DNA of 64,000 nucleotides from Streptomyces klenkii (GCF_003626645.1 NZ_RBAM01000015.1:53327-117326), one strand, 5' to 3'. Counted from the stretch's first letter, positions 15,579 through 31,674 are shown. Notes: generated by a model from the letters alone, not told the origin. Numbers and translations: made by a program.

Positions 15579-16850
15579 TCACGCCGCTCGAAAAACGAGC
15601 GCCGCGTTCTGGCCGCCGAAGCCGAACGACGTGGACAGCGCCGCGTCGATGGACGCCTTGCGCGGGGCGCCCGCGACGACGTCCAGTTCGACGCCGGGGT
15701 CCAGCCGTTCGAGGTTGGCCGTGGGCGGTACGAGGGAGCGTTCGAGGGCCAGGACGGTCAGGGCGGCCTCGATCGCGCCCGCGGCGCCGAGCGTGTGCCC
15801 GAGGACGCCCTTGGTGGAGGTGACCGCCGCACCGTCGCCGAGGGCGCGGCGCAGCGTCGCGGCCTCGACCGCGTCGTTGAGGCGCGTCGACGTGCCGTGG
15901 GCGTTGACGTGCCCGATGTCGCCGGGCGCCGCGCCCGCCTGGCGGAGCGCGGTGCGGACGGCCGCGAGGACGGCCCTGCCCTCGGGTTCGGGCGCGGTGA
16001 GGTGGTGGGCGTCGGCGGAGGCCCCGTAGCCCGCGAGGAGGGAGCGCACCCGGGCGCCGCGGGCGCGGGCGTCGGCCTCCCGCTCCAGGACGAGGATGCC
16101 GCTGCCCTCGCCGATGACGAAGCCGTCGCGGTCCGCGTCGAAGGGCCGGGACGCGGCGGCGGGTTCGCCGAGCCTGCGCGAGAGCGCGCCCATCTGCGCG
16201 AAGCCGGTGACCATGAGCGGGCTGACGCCGGCCTCCGCGCCGCCCGCGACGACGATGTCGCAGGCGTCCTCGCGGAGCAGCTGCGCCGCGGTGCCGAGGG
16301 CGGTGGCGCCGGAGGAACAGGCCGTGGCGGTGACGAAGTTGGGGCCGGTCGCGCCGAGGTCGATGGCGAGGTTGCCGGCGGCCATGTTGGGCACGAGCAT
16401 CGGGACGAGGAGCGCGGAGACCTTGCCGGGCCCGTGCTCCAGCATCCGGCGGTGCTGTTCCTCCCAGGTGCTGACGCCGCCGAGGCCGCAGCCGACGACG
16501 ACGCCGACGCGCGCGCCGTCCCAGTGCCGCGGGTCGAGCCCGGCGTCGGCGACGGCCTCGCGGGCGGCGACGATGGCGAGCTGGGTGAAGCGGTCGTGCA
16601 TCAGGATGCTGCGGCGGCCGACGTGCCGGGCGGGGTCCAGGCCGGGGACGGTGCAGGAGATGTCGACCGGGAGCCCGTCCAGGGCGGGGTTGCGGGCGGC
16701 CGCGGAGACACCCGCGCACACCCCGTCCCAGGTCGCCTCGGTGCCGATGCCGGCCGCGGTGACCAGGCCGAGGCCGGTGACGGCGACGGGGGCCGCGGGC
16801 CGCACGGCCGCCCCGCCGCCCGCGGCCGCCCCGGCTGTCGCGGCGCTCAC
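15579..16850 (-). CDS. redR: RedR: FabF-type ketosynthase (KAS II)
   Basis: A 423-residue elongating ketosynthase. In the red pathway RedR extends the acyl chain on RedQ towards the dodecanoyl precursor of 2-undecylpyrrole. The catalytic triad is complete: Cys178 in TATACSSGAT, His in HVNAHGTSTRLND and His in STKGVLGHTLGA. The C-terminal SFGFGGQNAALVF is typical. The GTG start overlaps the redQ stop in GTGA, so redQ-redR are coupled. About twenty Ala/Gly-rich residues precede the fold proper. Confidence 0.92.
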   Translation of the reverse strand: MSAATAGAAAGGGAAVRPAAPVAVTGLGLVTAAGIGTEATWDGVCAGVSAAARNPALDGLPVDISCTVPGLDPARHVGRRSILMHDRFTQLAIVAAREAVADAGLDPRHWDGARVGVVVGCGLGGVSTWEEQHRRMLEHGPGKVSALLVPMLVPNMAAGNLAIDLGATGPNFVTATACSSGATALGTAAQLLREDACDIVVAGGAEAGVSPLMVTGFAQMGALSRRLGEPAAASRPFDADRDGFVIGEGSGILVLEREADARARGARVRSLLAGYGASADAHHLTAPEPEGRAVLAAVRTALRQAGAAPGDIGHVNAHGTSTRLNDAVEAATLRRALGDGAAVTSTKGVLGHTLGAAGAIEAALTVLALERSLVPPTANLERLDPGVELDVVAGAPRKASIDAALSTSFGFGGQNAALVFRAA

Positions 16851-17092
16851 GACGCCGTGGCCGCGATCTGATCCGTGATCACCTTCACCACGGTGGCGAT
16901 GGTGTCGGTCGGCGCGGCGGCGTCCTCGCCGATCTTCACCTGGAACTCGGACTCGATGACGAGGAGGAGTTCCACGAGGAACAGCGAGTCCATCTCCAGT
17001 TCTTCGAAGGTCACGTCCGGTCCGATGGTGCCGCGGTCCACCGCGAAGCGGTCGACCAGCAGGTCCACCAGCTTGTCGTAGACAGGGCTCAT
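16847..17092 (-). CDS. redQ: RedQ: acyl carrier protein
   Basis: An 81-residue carrier protein with the phosphopantetheine site Ser36 in LEMDSLFLVEL. It carries the growing fatty chain made by RedP and RedR before transfer to the fatty acyl-AMP ligase domain of RedL. It is the first gene transcribed leftward from the divergent promoter at 17145-17240, followed by redR with a four-base overlap. Confidence 0.93.
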   Translation of the reverse strand: MSPVYDKLVDLLVDRFAVDRGTIGPDVTFEELEMDSLFLVELLLVIESEFQVKIGEDAAAPTDTIATVVKVITDQIAATAS

Positions 17093-17144
17093 GGTGCGTC
17101 CGCCTTTCGTGTGCGTGCACGCCGTCAGGCGCGGTGTGCCGGTC

Positions 17145-17240
17145 AGTCTGGACGGCCGCGCTGACGGGGGGCTGACGGATGCCTGACCCCGCCGCGGGTC
17201 AGCCATCCGTCAGCGTCCGGTCAGCCCGGGTGAGCAGACT
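17145..17240. promoter_or_regulatory. Symmetric divergent redQ/redP promoter with 11-bp SARP-like array
   Basis: Six consecutive 11-bp units fill 17160-17225: GCTGACGGGGG, GCTGACGGATG, CCTGACCCCGC, then inverted CGCGGGTCAGC, CATCCGTCAGC, GTCCGGTCAGC. Three face each way around a centre at 17192/17193. Nine bases outside the array on each side is the same hexamer CAGACT read outward (17235-17240 on plus, 17145-17150 on minus), a plausible -10 box for each gene. SARPs bind 11-bp-spaced heptamer repeats just upstream of -10 boxes, so this fits a RedD-controlled bidirectional promoter. Confidence 0.8.
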
Positions 17241-17287
17241 CGGCACGCCGGAGCCGTTCCGGCTGTCCTCATCGGAGGAGCGCTCGC

Positions 17288-17365
17288 GTGGTTTGCTTCC
17301 GTCCCAGCCGCACATCTTCCGGGAATGCCGAGCACGGGCACCGGCGCCGCGGCGGTGCCCGGTGA
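17288..17365 (+). CDS. Possible 25-codon leader ORF coupled to redP
   Basis: A GTG at 17288 is placed five bases after GGAGGAGCG-CTCGC (Shine-Dalgarno GGAGGAG near 17275), the only strong ribosome site upstream of redP. It opens a 25-residue arginine-rich ORF whose TGA overlaps the redP GTG in GTGA. redP itself has no good ribosome site, so translation of redP probably depends on ribosomes terminating here. The peptide resembles nothing I recognise; the ORF may matter only for coupling. Confidence 0.45.
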   Translation: MVCFRPSRTSSGNAEHGHRRRGGAR

Positions 17366-18357
17366 CGCCGGCGGCCGTCGTGGCCGGCGTGGGCAGCGCG
17401 CTGCCGCCGGTGCCCGTGACCAACGCGGAGCTGGTGGCCGCGCTGGACACGTCCGACGAGTGGATCCGCTCCCGTACGGGCATAAGGCAGCGCTACTTCG
17501 CCCCGGACTCCATGGCCACCTCCGACCTGGCGGCGGGGGCCGGCGCGAAGGCGCTGAAGTCCGCGGGCGGCCTGCCCGTCGACACGGTCGTCGTGGCCAC
17601 CACCACGCCCGACCGGACGTGCCCGGCGACCGCGCCCACCGTGGCGGCCAAGCTGGGCCTCGGCCACGTCGCCGCGTACGACGTCGCCGCCGTGTGCTCG
17701 GGCTTCGTCTACGCCCTGGCGACCGCGGCGGGGCTCATCGCGTGCGGCGCCTCCGCAGGGGCCCTGGTCATCGGCGCGGAGACGTTCTCCCGGATCCTCG
17801 ACCCGGCCGACCGCTCCACCGCGGTGATCTTCGGGGACGGGGCCGGGGCGCTGGTCCTGCGGCCCGGCACGGAGGGCGAGCCCGGCGCGGTCGGCCCGTT
17901 CGACCTGGGCAGCGACGGCGAGGGCCTGGAGCTGATCACGGTGCCGGCCGGCGGCTCCGAGCGGCGCCCGCACGCCCCGGACGCGGCGGACCACTACTTC
18001 AGGATGCAGGGCAAGCAGGTCTTCCGGCTCGCCGTGCAGCGCATGAGCGCCTCGGCGCGCACCGTGCTCGCCCGCGCCGGCTGGCGGGTCGCGGACGTCG
18101 ACCGCCTCGTCAGCCACCAGGCCAACCACAGAATCACCGCCCGCCTGGCCGACGAGCTGGGCGTTCCGCGGGAGCGCTGCGCCGGCAACATCGCCGAGGT
18201 CGGCAACACGGCCGCGGCCTCCATTCCCCTGGCCCTCGACCACGCCCACGCCGACGGGACGCTGCGGCCCGGGGCCCGGCTGCTGCTGACCGCCTTCGGC
18301 GGCGGCCTCACCTGGGGGGCGACGGTGCTCACCTGGCCCGCCCTCGACCGCGACTGA
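17362..18357 (+). CDS. redP: RedP: FabH-type ketosynthase III
   Basis: A 331-residue KAS III that starts the fatty chain for 2-alkylpyrrole by condensing an acyl-CoA starter (acetyl-CoA in the undecylprodigiosin pathway) with malonyl-RedQ. The Cys-His-Asn triad is present: Cys112 in AAVCSGFVYAL, His in LVSHQANHRI and Asn in EVGNTAAASIPLAL. GTG 17362 is the first start compatible with the fold. It opens the long rightward unit redP-O-N-M-L-K-J-I-H-G. Confidence 0.93.
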   Translation: MTPAAVVAGVGSALPPVPVTNAELVAALDTSDEWIRSRTGIRQRYFAPDSMATSDLAAGAGAKALKSAGGLPVDTVVVATTTPDRTCPATAPTVAAKLGLGHVAAYDVAAVCSGFVYALATAAGLIACGASAGALVIGAETFSRILDPADRSTAVIFGDGAGALVLRPGTEGEPGAVGPFDLGSDGEGLELITVPAGGSERRPHAPDAADHYFRMQGKQVFRLAVQRMSASARTVLARAGWRVADVDRLVSHQANHRITARLADELGVPRERCAGNIAEVGNTAAASIPLALDHAHADGTLRPGARLLLTAFGGGLTWGATVLTWPALDRD

Positions 18358-18371
18358 CGGCAAGGAAAGCG

Positions 18372-18635
18372 ATGACCCCTCAGAAACTGATCACCGACTA
18401 CATCGTCGAGGTCTGGATGGACGGCGACGCCGACGGGCTGGAGCCGGACACCCCCATCGACGAGCTGAACATCATCGACTCGGCGGGCGTCTTCGACCTG
18501 GTCCACTTCTTGCAGCAGGAGTTCCGGATCACCGTCCCGCTGCGGCAGATCTCCCTGGCGAACTTCCGTTCCGTCAACGCGATCTCGGACCTCGTCGGCC
18601 GGCTTCAGACAGGCGAAGGGACGGCCTCCGCATGA
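18372..18635 (+). CDS. redO: RedO: peptidyl carrier protein
   Basis: An 87-residue carrier with Ser37 in NIIDSAGVFDLV as the phosphopantetheine site. It carries L-proline loaded by RedM, which RedW oxidises to pyrrole-2-carboxyl. AAGGAAAG precedes the ATG. The TGA overlaps the redN ATG. Confidence 0.92.
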   Translation: MTPQKLITDYIVEVWMDGDADGLEPDTPIDELNIIDSAGVFDLVHFLQQEFRITVPLRQISLANFRSVNAISDLVGRLQTGEGTASA

Positions 18636-20494
18636 CGCACCTCATGGACGGCCCGCAGGACACCGTGCGCATCCACCGCAAGGTCGTGGAGATCGTCGCG
18701 GAGCGGACCCTGTACGACGAGGCCCACCTGCTGCCCGACAGCCACTTCGAGGGCGACCTCGGCATCGACTCGGTGACCCTGGAGTCGATCCTGGTGTCGG
18801 TCGGCGAGCAGTTCGGCATCGCCGGGCGGCTGCCCGGCGACGTCACCACGATCCGCGAGCTCGTCGCCCGCGTCGAGGCGGCGCTGGGCCTGCCCTCCGC
18901 GACGGCGGAAGAGGCGGCCCCGGCCGGGCCGGAGGGCACGGACGCCGTGCTGGAGGCGGTGATCGCCGGGGCCGTGCGGCAGACGCAGTACCAGCGCGGC
19001 CGGCTGGCCCTCGACGCCGACTTCGAGAGCGAGCTCGGCATCGACTCCGTCATCCTCACCTCGCTGGTCGCCGAGGCCGCGCGGGAGCTGGGCCTGCCGG
19101 AGACCGTGGTGGGCACCGTCACCGCGAAGACCCTGCGCGGCCTGGCCGCCGAGCTGGCCGCCCTGCGGACCCCGGCGGACGGGCGGCCCGCGGCGGCCGG
19201 CGACGGCGCCCGGGACGGCGCCTGGGACGGCCGCTCGATGAAGGACTTCACCGAGCTGCGCGACCCCGACCTGTTCGCCAAGGCCCGCGGCTTCGGGACG
19301 TACCGGCGCGGGCGCGAGGAGGAGCGGCTGTACTGGTACGGCATGCCGCTGGTCTCCCGCTGCGAGAACCGGGCCGTCATCTACGACGAACTGGAGGGCC
19401 GCGAGCGCGAGTTCCTCATGTTCGCCTCGAACAACTACCTGGGCCTCGCCAACCACCCGCGCGTCGTCGACGCCGTGTGCGACGCGACCCGCACCTACGG
19501 TTCCACGCACACCGGCTCCCGCTTCATCGGCGGCACCAACATGCTGCACAAGGAGCTGGAGCGGCGCCTGGCCGCCTTCAAGCGGCGCCCGGCCGCGATC
19601 GTCTACCCCGGCGGCTACGCGGCCAACCTCGGCGCCATCTCGGGCCTGGTCAAGAGCTACGACACGCTCGTCGTCGACAAGCTCAACCACATGAGCATCG
19701 TCGACGGCGGCCGGCTGTCGGGCGGCATCCGCCGGATCTACCGGCACAACGACATGGAGGACCTGGAGCAGGTGCTGCGGCGCGGCGCGGAGCGGGGCGC
19801 GGGCGCGGGCGGCGGCACGCTGATCGTGGCCGACGGCGTGTTCAGCATGCACGGCGACATCTGCGACCTGCCGGAGATCGTGCGGCTGGCCAAGACGTAC
19901 GGCGCCCGCGTGATGATCGACGACGCGCACGCGACCGGCGTCCTCGGCACGCGCGGCTCCGGCACGGCCGAGCACTTCGGGCTCAAGGGCGAGGTCGACC
20001 TCGAACTCGGCACCATGAGCAAGTCCCTCGCCGGCATGGGCGGCTTCGTCGTCGGCGAGGAGGAGGTCGTCGAGTACCTGCGCTACTACTCGAACTCGTA
20101 CGTCTTCGCCGCCAACATCCCCGCCGGGATCGCGGCCGGGCTGATCGCCTCGATCGACGTCATCGAGTCCGAGCCGGAGCGCCTCAAGCGGCTGTGGGCC
20201 AACATCACCACGCTCCGGGACGGGCTCCGCAAGGCGGGCTTCGACCTGGAGCGCACCGAGAGCGCCATCCTCCCCATCGTCATCGGGGACGAGCGCAAGG
20301 CCATGGAGATGGGCCGCGCCGTGCGGGCGCGCGGCCTGTTCTGCCAGACCGTGGTCTACCCGGGCGTGCCGCTCGGCGACGCCCGCCTGCGGGTCAGCGT
20401 CACCTGCGAGCACACGCCGCAGGACCTGGAGCTCGCCACCGGGATCTTCATCGAGTCAGCGACGGAGACCGGCGTCCTGCCGCGATCCGCATGA
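18632..20494 (+). CDS. redN: RedN: ACP-ACP-alpha-oxoamine synthase
   Basis: A 620-residue protein with two tandem carrier domains (Ser47 in LGIDSVTLES; Ser139 in LGIDSVILTS) and a PLP-dependent alpha-oxoamine synthase domain (~residues 210-610). The PLP lysine is Lys464 in GTMSKSLAGMGG, with the substrate-side IDDAHATGVLG and the FASNNYLGLANHP opening typical of the 8-amino-7-oxononanoate synthase family. In prodiginine biosynthesis it receives the pyrrolyl-beta-ketoacyl chain from RedX and condenses it decarboxylatively with serine, giving 4-hydroxy-2,2'-bipyrrole-5-methanol. Both carriers look functional. Overlaps of four bases occur with redO and redM. Confidence 0.93.
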   Translation: MTHLMDGPQDTVRIHRKVVEIVAERTLYDEAHLLPDSHFEGDLGIDSVTLESILVSVGEQFGIAGRLPGDVTTIRELVARVEAALGLPSATAEEAAPAGPEGTDAVLEAVIAGAVRQTQYQRGRLALDADFESELGIDSVILTSLVAEAARELGLPETVVGTVTAKTLRGLAAELAALRTPADGRPAAAGDGARDGAWDGRSMKDFTELRDPDLFAKARGFGTYRRGREEERLYWYGMPLVSRCENRAVIYDELEGREREFLMFASNNYLGLANHPRVVDAVCDATRTYGSTHTGSRFIGGTNMLHKELERRLAAFKRRPAAIVYPGGYAANLGAISGLVKSYDTLVVDKLNHMSIVDGGRLSGGIRRIYRHNDMEDLEQVLRRGAERGAGAGGGTLIVADGVFSMHGDICDLPEIVRLAKTYGARVMIDDAHATGVLGTRGSGTAEHFGLKGEVDLELGTMSKSLAGMGGFVVGEEEVVEYLRYYSNSYVFAANIPAGIAAGLIASIDVIESEPERLKRLWANITTLRDGLRKAGFDLERTESAILPIVIGDERKAMEMGRAVRARGLFCQTVVYPGVPLGDARLRVSVTCEHTPQDLELATGIFIESATETGVLPRSA

Positions 20495-22145
20495 GCGAGG
20501 AAGTGCACACCACCATGCACACCACTACGGGAGCCTTCAGCGCGGGCGTGGTCCAGCTGCGGCGGGACTTCCCCGCCGGGCAGGCCGGACGGCCCGCCTT
20601 CACCGGCGGACACCCCCTCACCTACGGCGAGTTCACCGCCGCCGTCGACGCACTCACCTGCCGCCTCCTCGACCTCGGGGTGCGGGCCGGCGACCGGATC
20701 GCCGTCTGGACGGACAAGCGGCCGCGCTACGCCGAGGCGATCGTGGCCGCGGTGCAGGCGGGCTGCGCGTACGTACCCCTGGACGGCGGGCAGCCGGCGG
20801 GCCGGGTCGAGACGATCCTCCAGGACGCGGAGCCGGTCGTGCTGTTCACCGACCGGCGGCGGCTGGAGCAGCTCGCGGGCCGCACGCTGCCCGCCTCCCT
20901 GGAGGCCGTCGTCACGACGGACGAGGCACCGGAAGGGCCCGGGGAGCCGGTGGGGGACGTCTGCGGCGTGCCCGTCCACACCTGGGAGGACTTCGGGCGG
21001 GTCCGGGCCGGCCGGGTGACGATCCTGCCCGCGCTCCAGCCCTCCGACCTGGCGGCGATCCTCTACACCTCGGGGTCGACCGGCGTGCCCAAGGGCGTCC
21101 GCATCTCCCACCGGAACCTGGCCAACTTCGTCGGCTGGGCCCGTACCGAGCTCGACGTGGGACCCGGCGACGTCTTCGCCAACCACGCGTCGTTCAACTT
21201 CGACCTCAGCACCTTCGACCTGTTCGTCGCCCTGTCCGTCGGCGCCGCGGTGTGGATCGTGCCGGACGCCGCCGCCCGCGACGTGACCGCACTGGCCGCG
21301 GGCATCCACGAGCACGGGGTCACCGTCTGGTACTCGGTGCCCTCCGTCCTGCACCTCCTCACCGCGTCCGGCCTGCTCACCCCCGCCGTCACCCGGAGCC
21401 TGCGCTACGTCCTCTTCGCCGGCGAGGTCTTCCCGATCCCGCAGCTGCGCGCCCTCGCGGACCGGCTGCCCGCCGGCACCGCCCTGTACAACCTGTACGG
21501 GCCGACCGAGACCAACGTCTGCACCTACCACCGGGTGCGCCCCGAGGACCTCCTGCGCGACACGCCGGTGCCCATCGGGGCGCCGATCACGGGCGCCCGC
21601 GTCAGCGTCGTCGTGGACGGCCGGGCCGTCCGCGTGCCCGGCGCGATCGGCGAACTCGTCGTCGAAGGCGACTGCGTGACCCCCGGCTACTGGCGGCGCC
21701 CCGACGAGCCCGCCGCCGCCTTCCACTGCCAGGGCCGCCACCCCACCGGCGACCTCGTCAGCTACGAGGACGGGCAGCTCGTCTACCGCGGCCGCAAGGA
21801 CCGCATGGTCAAGCTCAGCGGCTACCGCGTCGAACTCGGCGAGATCGAGGCCGCGGTGCTCACCCACCCCGCCGTCGCCGAGGCCGCGGTCGTGGTGAAG
21901 GCGGACCCGCAGGAGGGCTCCTCCGGCCGCATCGCCCTCTACTACACGCTGCGCCCCGGCGCGGCCCGGCCCGGCCTGGTGCGGCTCAAGCAGCACTGCG
22001 CCCGCCTCCTGCCCCGCTACATGCTGCCGCACACGGCGACCTGCCTGGACCGGCTCCCGCACAACGCCAACGGCAAGACCGACTACCGGCGCCTTGACCA
22101 CGAGGCGGCGCAGCCCACCGCAGAGCCCGCAGGCGCTGCCGGCAA

Positions 22146-22149
<4 letters not shown>
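20491..22149 (+). CDS. redM: RedM: L-prolyl-AMP ligase (adenylation enzyme)
   Basis: A 552-residue stand-alone adenylation enzyme that activates L-proline and loads RedO. Core motifs are in order: LYTSGSTGVPKG (A3), NHASFNFDLSTFDL (A4), NLYGPTETNV (A5), TGDLVSYEDGQLVYRGRKDRMVKLSGYRVE (A7-A8, split by family-typical spacing) and NANGKTDYR with the catalytic lysine (A10). Proline specificity is inferred from the cluster. ATG 20491 overlaps the redN stop; an ATG at 20515 is possible. Confidence 0.92.
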
Positions 22150-28712
<6,563 letters not shown>

Positions 28713-28716
28713 TCCC

Positions 28717-29772
28717 ATGCCGACGCTGAACAAGGACACCTCCGACTCCCCCGGCTCCGGCGCCCGGCCGGACGTCCTGGTCACCGGGGCCAGTGGCTTC
28801 ATCGGCGGGCACCTCGTCCGCCGCCTCGCCGAGCGCGGGCACCGGGTGCGCGTGCTCGTCCGCGAGGGCAGCGACCGCTCGGGGTTCGCCGGCTCCGAGG
28901 CCGAAACGGCCATCGGCGACCTGGACGACATCGGCAGCCTCCGGCGGGCCGCGGCCGGCGTGCGGCAGGTGTACAACTGCGCCGGGAAGTCGGCGGACTG
29001 GGGCGCCTGGGAGGACTTCCGGCGCATCAACGTCACCGGCGCGGCCAACGTCGTGGAGGCCGCCGCCCACGCGGGCACCGTCCGGCGCGTCCTGCACGTG
29101 AGCACCACCGACGTCTACGGCTATCCCGTGCGGCCCTGCGACGAGAGCGCCGAGCCGCGGGACACCGGCCTGCCCTACAACCGCAGCAAGCTGCTCGGCG
29201 AGCGGGCCGTGCGCGAAGCCGCCGAACGGACCGGGGTGCCGGTGACGGTGGTCCGCCCGGTGTCCGTCTACGGGCCCGGCAGCAAGGACTTCGTCATCGA
29301 GATCGCGGACCTGCTGCTGCGCAAGCAGATGGTCTACATCCGCCAGGGCCGCGTCCCGGCCGGCCTGCTGTACGTGGGCAACGCCGTCGACGCCCTGATC
29401 GACGCGTGCGCGTCCGAGTCCACGGCGGGCCGCGCGTACAACCTGCGCGACCCCGAACTCACCACGTGGCGCGAGTACATCGAGGCCCTCGCCCGCGGGC
29501 TGGGCGCGCCGCCGCCGAAGCTGAGCCTGCCGACGCCCGTGGCCACCGCCGTCGCGACGGTCTCGGAGAAGCTCTACGGCCTCCTCGGCGTCAAGGCCCG
29601 GCCGGTCCTCACCCGCCACGCCGTGCACCTCTTCGACCGCGACCAGTCGTACGGGACCGGGCGCGCGCAGGAGGAGTTCGGGTTCAAGAGCCCGGTGGGC
29701 TTCGAGGAGGGCATGCGCCGCACCGTGGCCTGGCTGGACTCGCCGGAGGGACGCAAGCATGTCGCCCGCTGA
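28717..29772 (+). CDS. redK: RedK: NAD(P)-dependent reductase/epimerase family
   Basis: A 351-residue extended short-chain dehydrogenase. The Rossmann motif is VTGASGFIGGHL (residues ~24-35), and the catalytic Ser/Thr-Tyr-Lys set is in STTDVYG and LPYNRSKLLGE, where Tyr and Lys keep the four-residue spacing. In the red pathway RedK reduces the keto-alkylpyrroline released by RedL, which then aromatises to 2-undecylpyrrole. The redJ ATG lies 14 bases before its stop. Confidence 0.9.
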   Translation: MPTLNKDTSDSPGSGARPDVLVTGASGFIGGHLVRRLAERGHRVRVLVREGSDRSGFAGSEAETAIGDLDDIGSLRRAAAGVRQVYNCAGKSADWGAWEDFRRINVTGAANVVEAAAHAGTVRRVLHVSTTDVYGYPVRPCDESAEPRDTGLPYNRSKLLGERAVREAAERTGVPVTVVRPVSVYGPGSKDFVIEIADLLLRKQMVYIRQGRVPAGLLYVGNAVDALIDACASESTAGRAYNLRDPELTTWREYIEALARGLGAPPPKLSLPTPVATAVATVSEKLYGLLGVKARPVLTRHAVHLFDRDQSYGTGRAQEEFGFKSPVGFEEGMRRTVAWLDSPEGRKHVAR

Positions 29773-30616
29773 GCCGCTCCTCGCCGCCCCGCCCCGGGAA
29801 GCGCTGTGGTTCCCGCGCTTCGGCGCGCCGCCGCCCGCGGCGGGCGCGCCCGGGACCCGGCTGATCTGCTTCCCGTACGCGGGCGGCACGGCCTCCGTCT
29901 ACCGCGACTGGCGCGAGCGCCTCGGCGGCGCCGTCGCCGACGTCGCCGCCCTGCAACTGCCGGGGCGCGGCCTGCGGATGCGCGAGGAGCCGTACACGTC
30001 CGCGGGGCCGCTCGTCGCCGCCGTCGCCGGCGAGCTCGTGCGCCGGGGGCTCACCCGCGACTACGCGTTCTTCGGGCACAGCATGGGCGCCCTGCTGGCC
30101 TACGAGGTCGCGTGCGCGCTGCGGCGGCGCGGCGAGCCCGGGCCGCGGCACCTGTTCGTCTCCGGCAGCAGGGCGCCGCACTTGTACGGGGACCGCGCCG
30201 AGCACCTGCTGCCGGACGCGGAGCTGCGCGACTTCGCCGCCGGCATCGGCGCGCTCGGCGACGGCGACCGGGCCCTGCTCAACGGCGCCTACCTGGACCG
30301 GCGGCTGCCGGTCCTCCGGGCCGACCTGGAGGTCTGCAACGGCTACCGGTGGCGGCCGCGCCGCCCGCTGGACTGCCCGATGACGGCGTTCTCCGCGAGC
30401 GACGACCCGGTCGCGGACGCCGCCGAGGTGGAGGCCTGGCGCGCGTACACGTCGAGCTCGTTCCTGCGCCACCACGTGCAGGGCGATCACTTCTTCCTCA
30501 CCGGCGACGGGCCCGCGCGGCAGCGGCTGCTGCGGGAGCTGCGCGGTGAGCTCGCCCGGCTGCCCCGGGCCGCCGGCACCCGATCCGAGCAAAGGGAACC
30601 GTCATGGACGTACTGA
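29759..30616 (+). CDS. redJ: RedJ: type II thioesterase
   Basis: A 285-residue alpha/beta hydrolase with Ser108 in FFGHSMGALLAYEVA, an acidic residue in SASDDPVAD and the C-terminal His in GDHFFLT, the triad of type II editing thioesterases. It probably releases wrongly loaded chains from the carrier domains, or hydrolyses dodecanoyl-RedQ to free acid for RedL. It overlaps redK upstream and redI downstream. Confidence 0.9.
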   Translation: MSPAEPLLAAPPREALWFPRFGAPPPAAGAPGTRLICFPYAGGTASVYRDWRERLGGAVADVAALQLPGRGLRMREEPYTSAGPLVAAVAGELVRRGLTRDYAFFGHSMGALLAYEVACALRRRGEPGPRHLFVSGSRAPHLYGDRAEHLLPDAELRDFAAGIGALGDGDRALLNGAYLDRRLPVLRADLEVCNGYRWRPRRPLDCPMTAFSASDDPVADAAEVEAWRAYTSSSFLRHHVQGDHFFLTGDGPARQRLLRELRGELARLPRAAGTRSEQREPSWTY

Positions 30617-31674
30617 GCCTGGTCAAGAGCGTCAGGGAGCGCGTGGGGGAGCCGCTGGGCGACGCCCTGTCCGCGGTGCGGATCGTCGCGAACTGGCGGA
30701 TGCCGCTGCTGCTCGCGGTGTCGAAGGGATTCGTCACGCCGGTCTACCGGGCGGCCTTCCTCGCCTCGGCCGCGGGCTCCGGCGTCCTCGGCTGCCTCGC
30801 CGTGCGCCCCTGTGACCTGGAGTCGCTGGCCGGCAAGCTGGGGGCCGCGCAGGACAAGCAGCGGCTGCGGGCCTGGCTGGAGCTGGGCGTGCGCCTGGGC
30901 GAACTGGACCGGCGCGAGGGCTGCTACCGGCTGAAGAGCATCGCCGCCCGGGCCCTCGCGCGGGCCGGTAACGACGCCCTGGCGGCCGCGCTGGAGGAGG
31001 TGCTGCGCTTCCACGTGCCCGTGCTGCTGGGCGGCCCGCGGATGGCGGCGACCGGCGAGCGCTTCTCGCTGGGCGACCAGGACGGGCTCGTGATCGCCCG
31101 CTCCACGCGGGTGATCGAGCCGATGGTCGAGGCCGCCATCGACCGCGCCCTCGACCGCGAGAACGCGGTGCGGCTGCTGGAGGTCGGCTGCGGCAGCGGC
31201 GTCCATGTCCGGCACGCGGCGCGGCTCAACCCGCGCCTGTCGGCCCTCGCGATCGACATGCAGGAGGAGGTCGCCGAGGCCGCGACCAAGAACATGGCCG
31301 AGTGGGGCCTCGCCGACCGCGTCGAGACCCGGCAGGGCGACCTGCGCACCCTCGAACTACAGCCGCAGTTCGACCTGGTGACGATGCACAACAACATCTA
31401 CTACTTCGCCGAGGACGAGCGCGTGGCCGCGCTGGAGAAGGCGCGCTCGGTGCTGGCTCCGGGCGGCAGGATCCTGCTCACCACCGCGTGCCAGGGCGGC
31501 AGCATCGGCCTGGACGTCCTCAGCCTCTGGTTCACGTACGCCGACTTCGGCGGCCCGCTGCCGCGCGAGGAGGAGCTCGTCGCGCAGCTGGAGCGCGCCG
31601 GGTTCACGGACGTGCAGGCGGCCCGGCTCGTCCCGGGCGAGCAGTTCCGGGCCTTCACGGCCACGAACAGGTAA
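30604..31674 (+). CDS. redI: RedI: SAM-dependent O-methyltransferase
   Basis: A 356-residue class I methyltransferase. The SAM-binding GxGxG motif is LLEVGCGSGVHV (~190-201), followed by ALAIDMQEE (motif II acidic residue) and VTMHNNIYYF. The N-terminal ~150 residues are a helical winged-helix/dimerisation region usual in O-methyltransferases of secondary metabolism. In the pathway it methylates the 4-hydroxy group of the bipyrrole on the way to 4-methoxy-2,2'-bipyrrole-5-carbaldehyde. AAAGGGAACC precedes the ATG. Confidence 0.88.
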   Translation: MDVLSLVKSVRERVGEPLGDALSAVRIVANWRMPLLLAVSKGFVTPVYRAAFLASAAGSGVLGCLAVRPCDLESLAGKLGAAQDKQRLRAWLELGVRLGELDRREGCYRLKSIAARALARAGNDALAAALEEVLRFHVPVLLGGPRMAATGERFSLGDQDGLVIARSTRVIEPMVEAAIDRALDRENAVRLLEVGCGSGVHVRHAARLNPRLSALAIDMQEEVAEAATKNMAEWGLADRVETRQGDLRTLELQPQFDLVTMHNNIYYFAEDERVAALEKARSVLAPGGRILLTTACQGGSIGLDVLSLWFTYADFGGPLPREEELVAQLERAGFTDVQAARLVPGEQFRAFTATNR

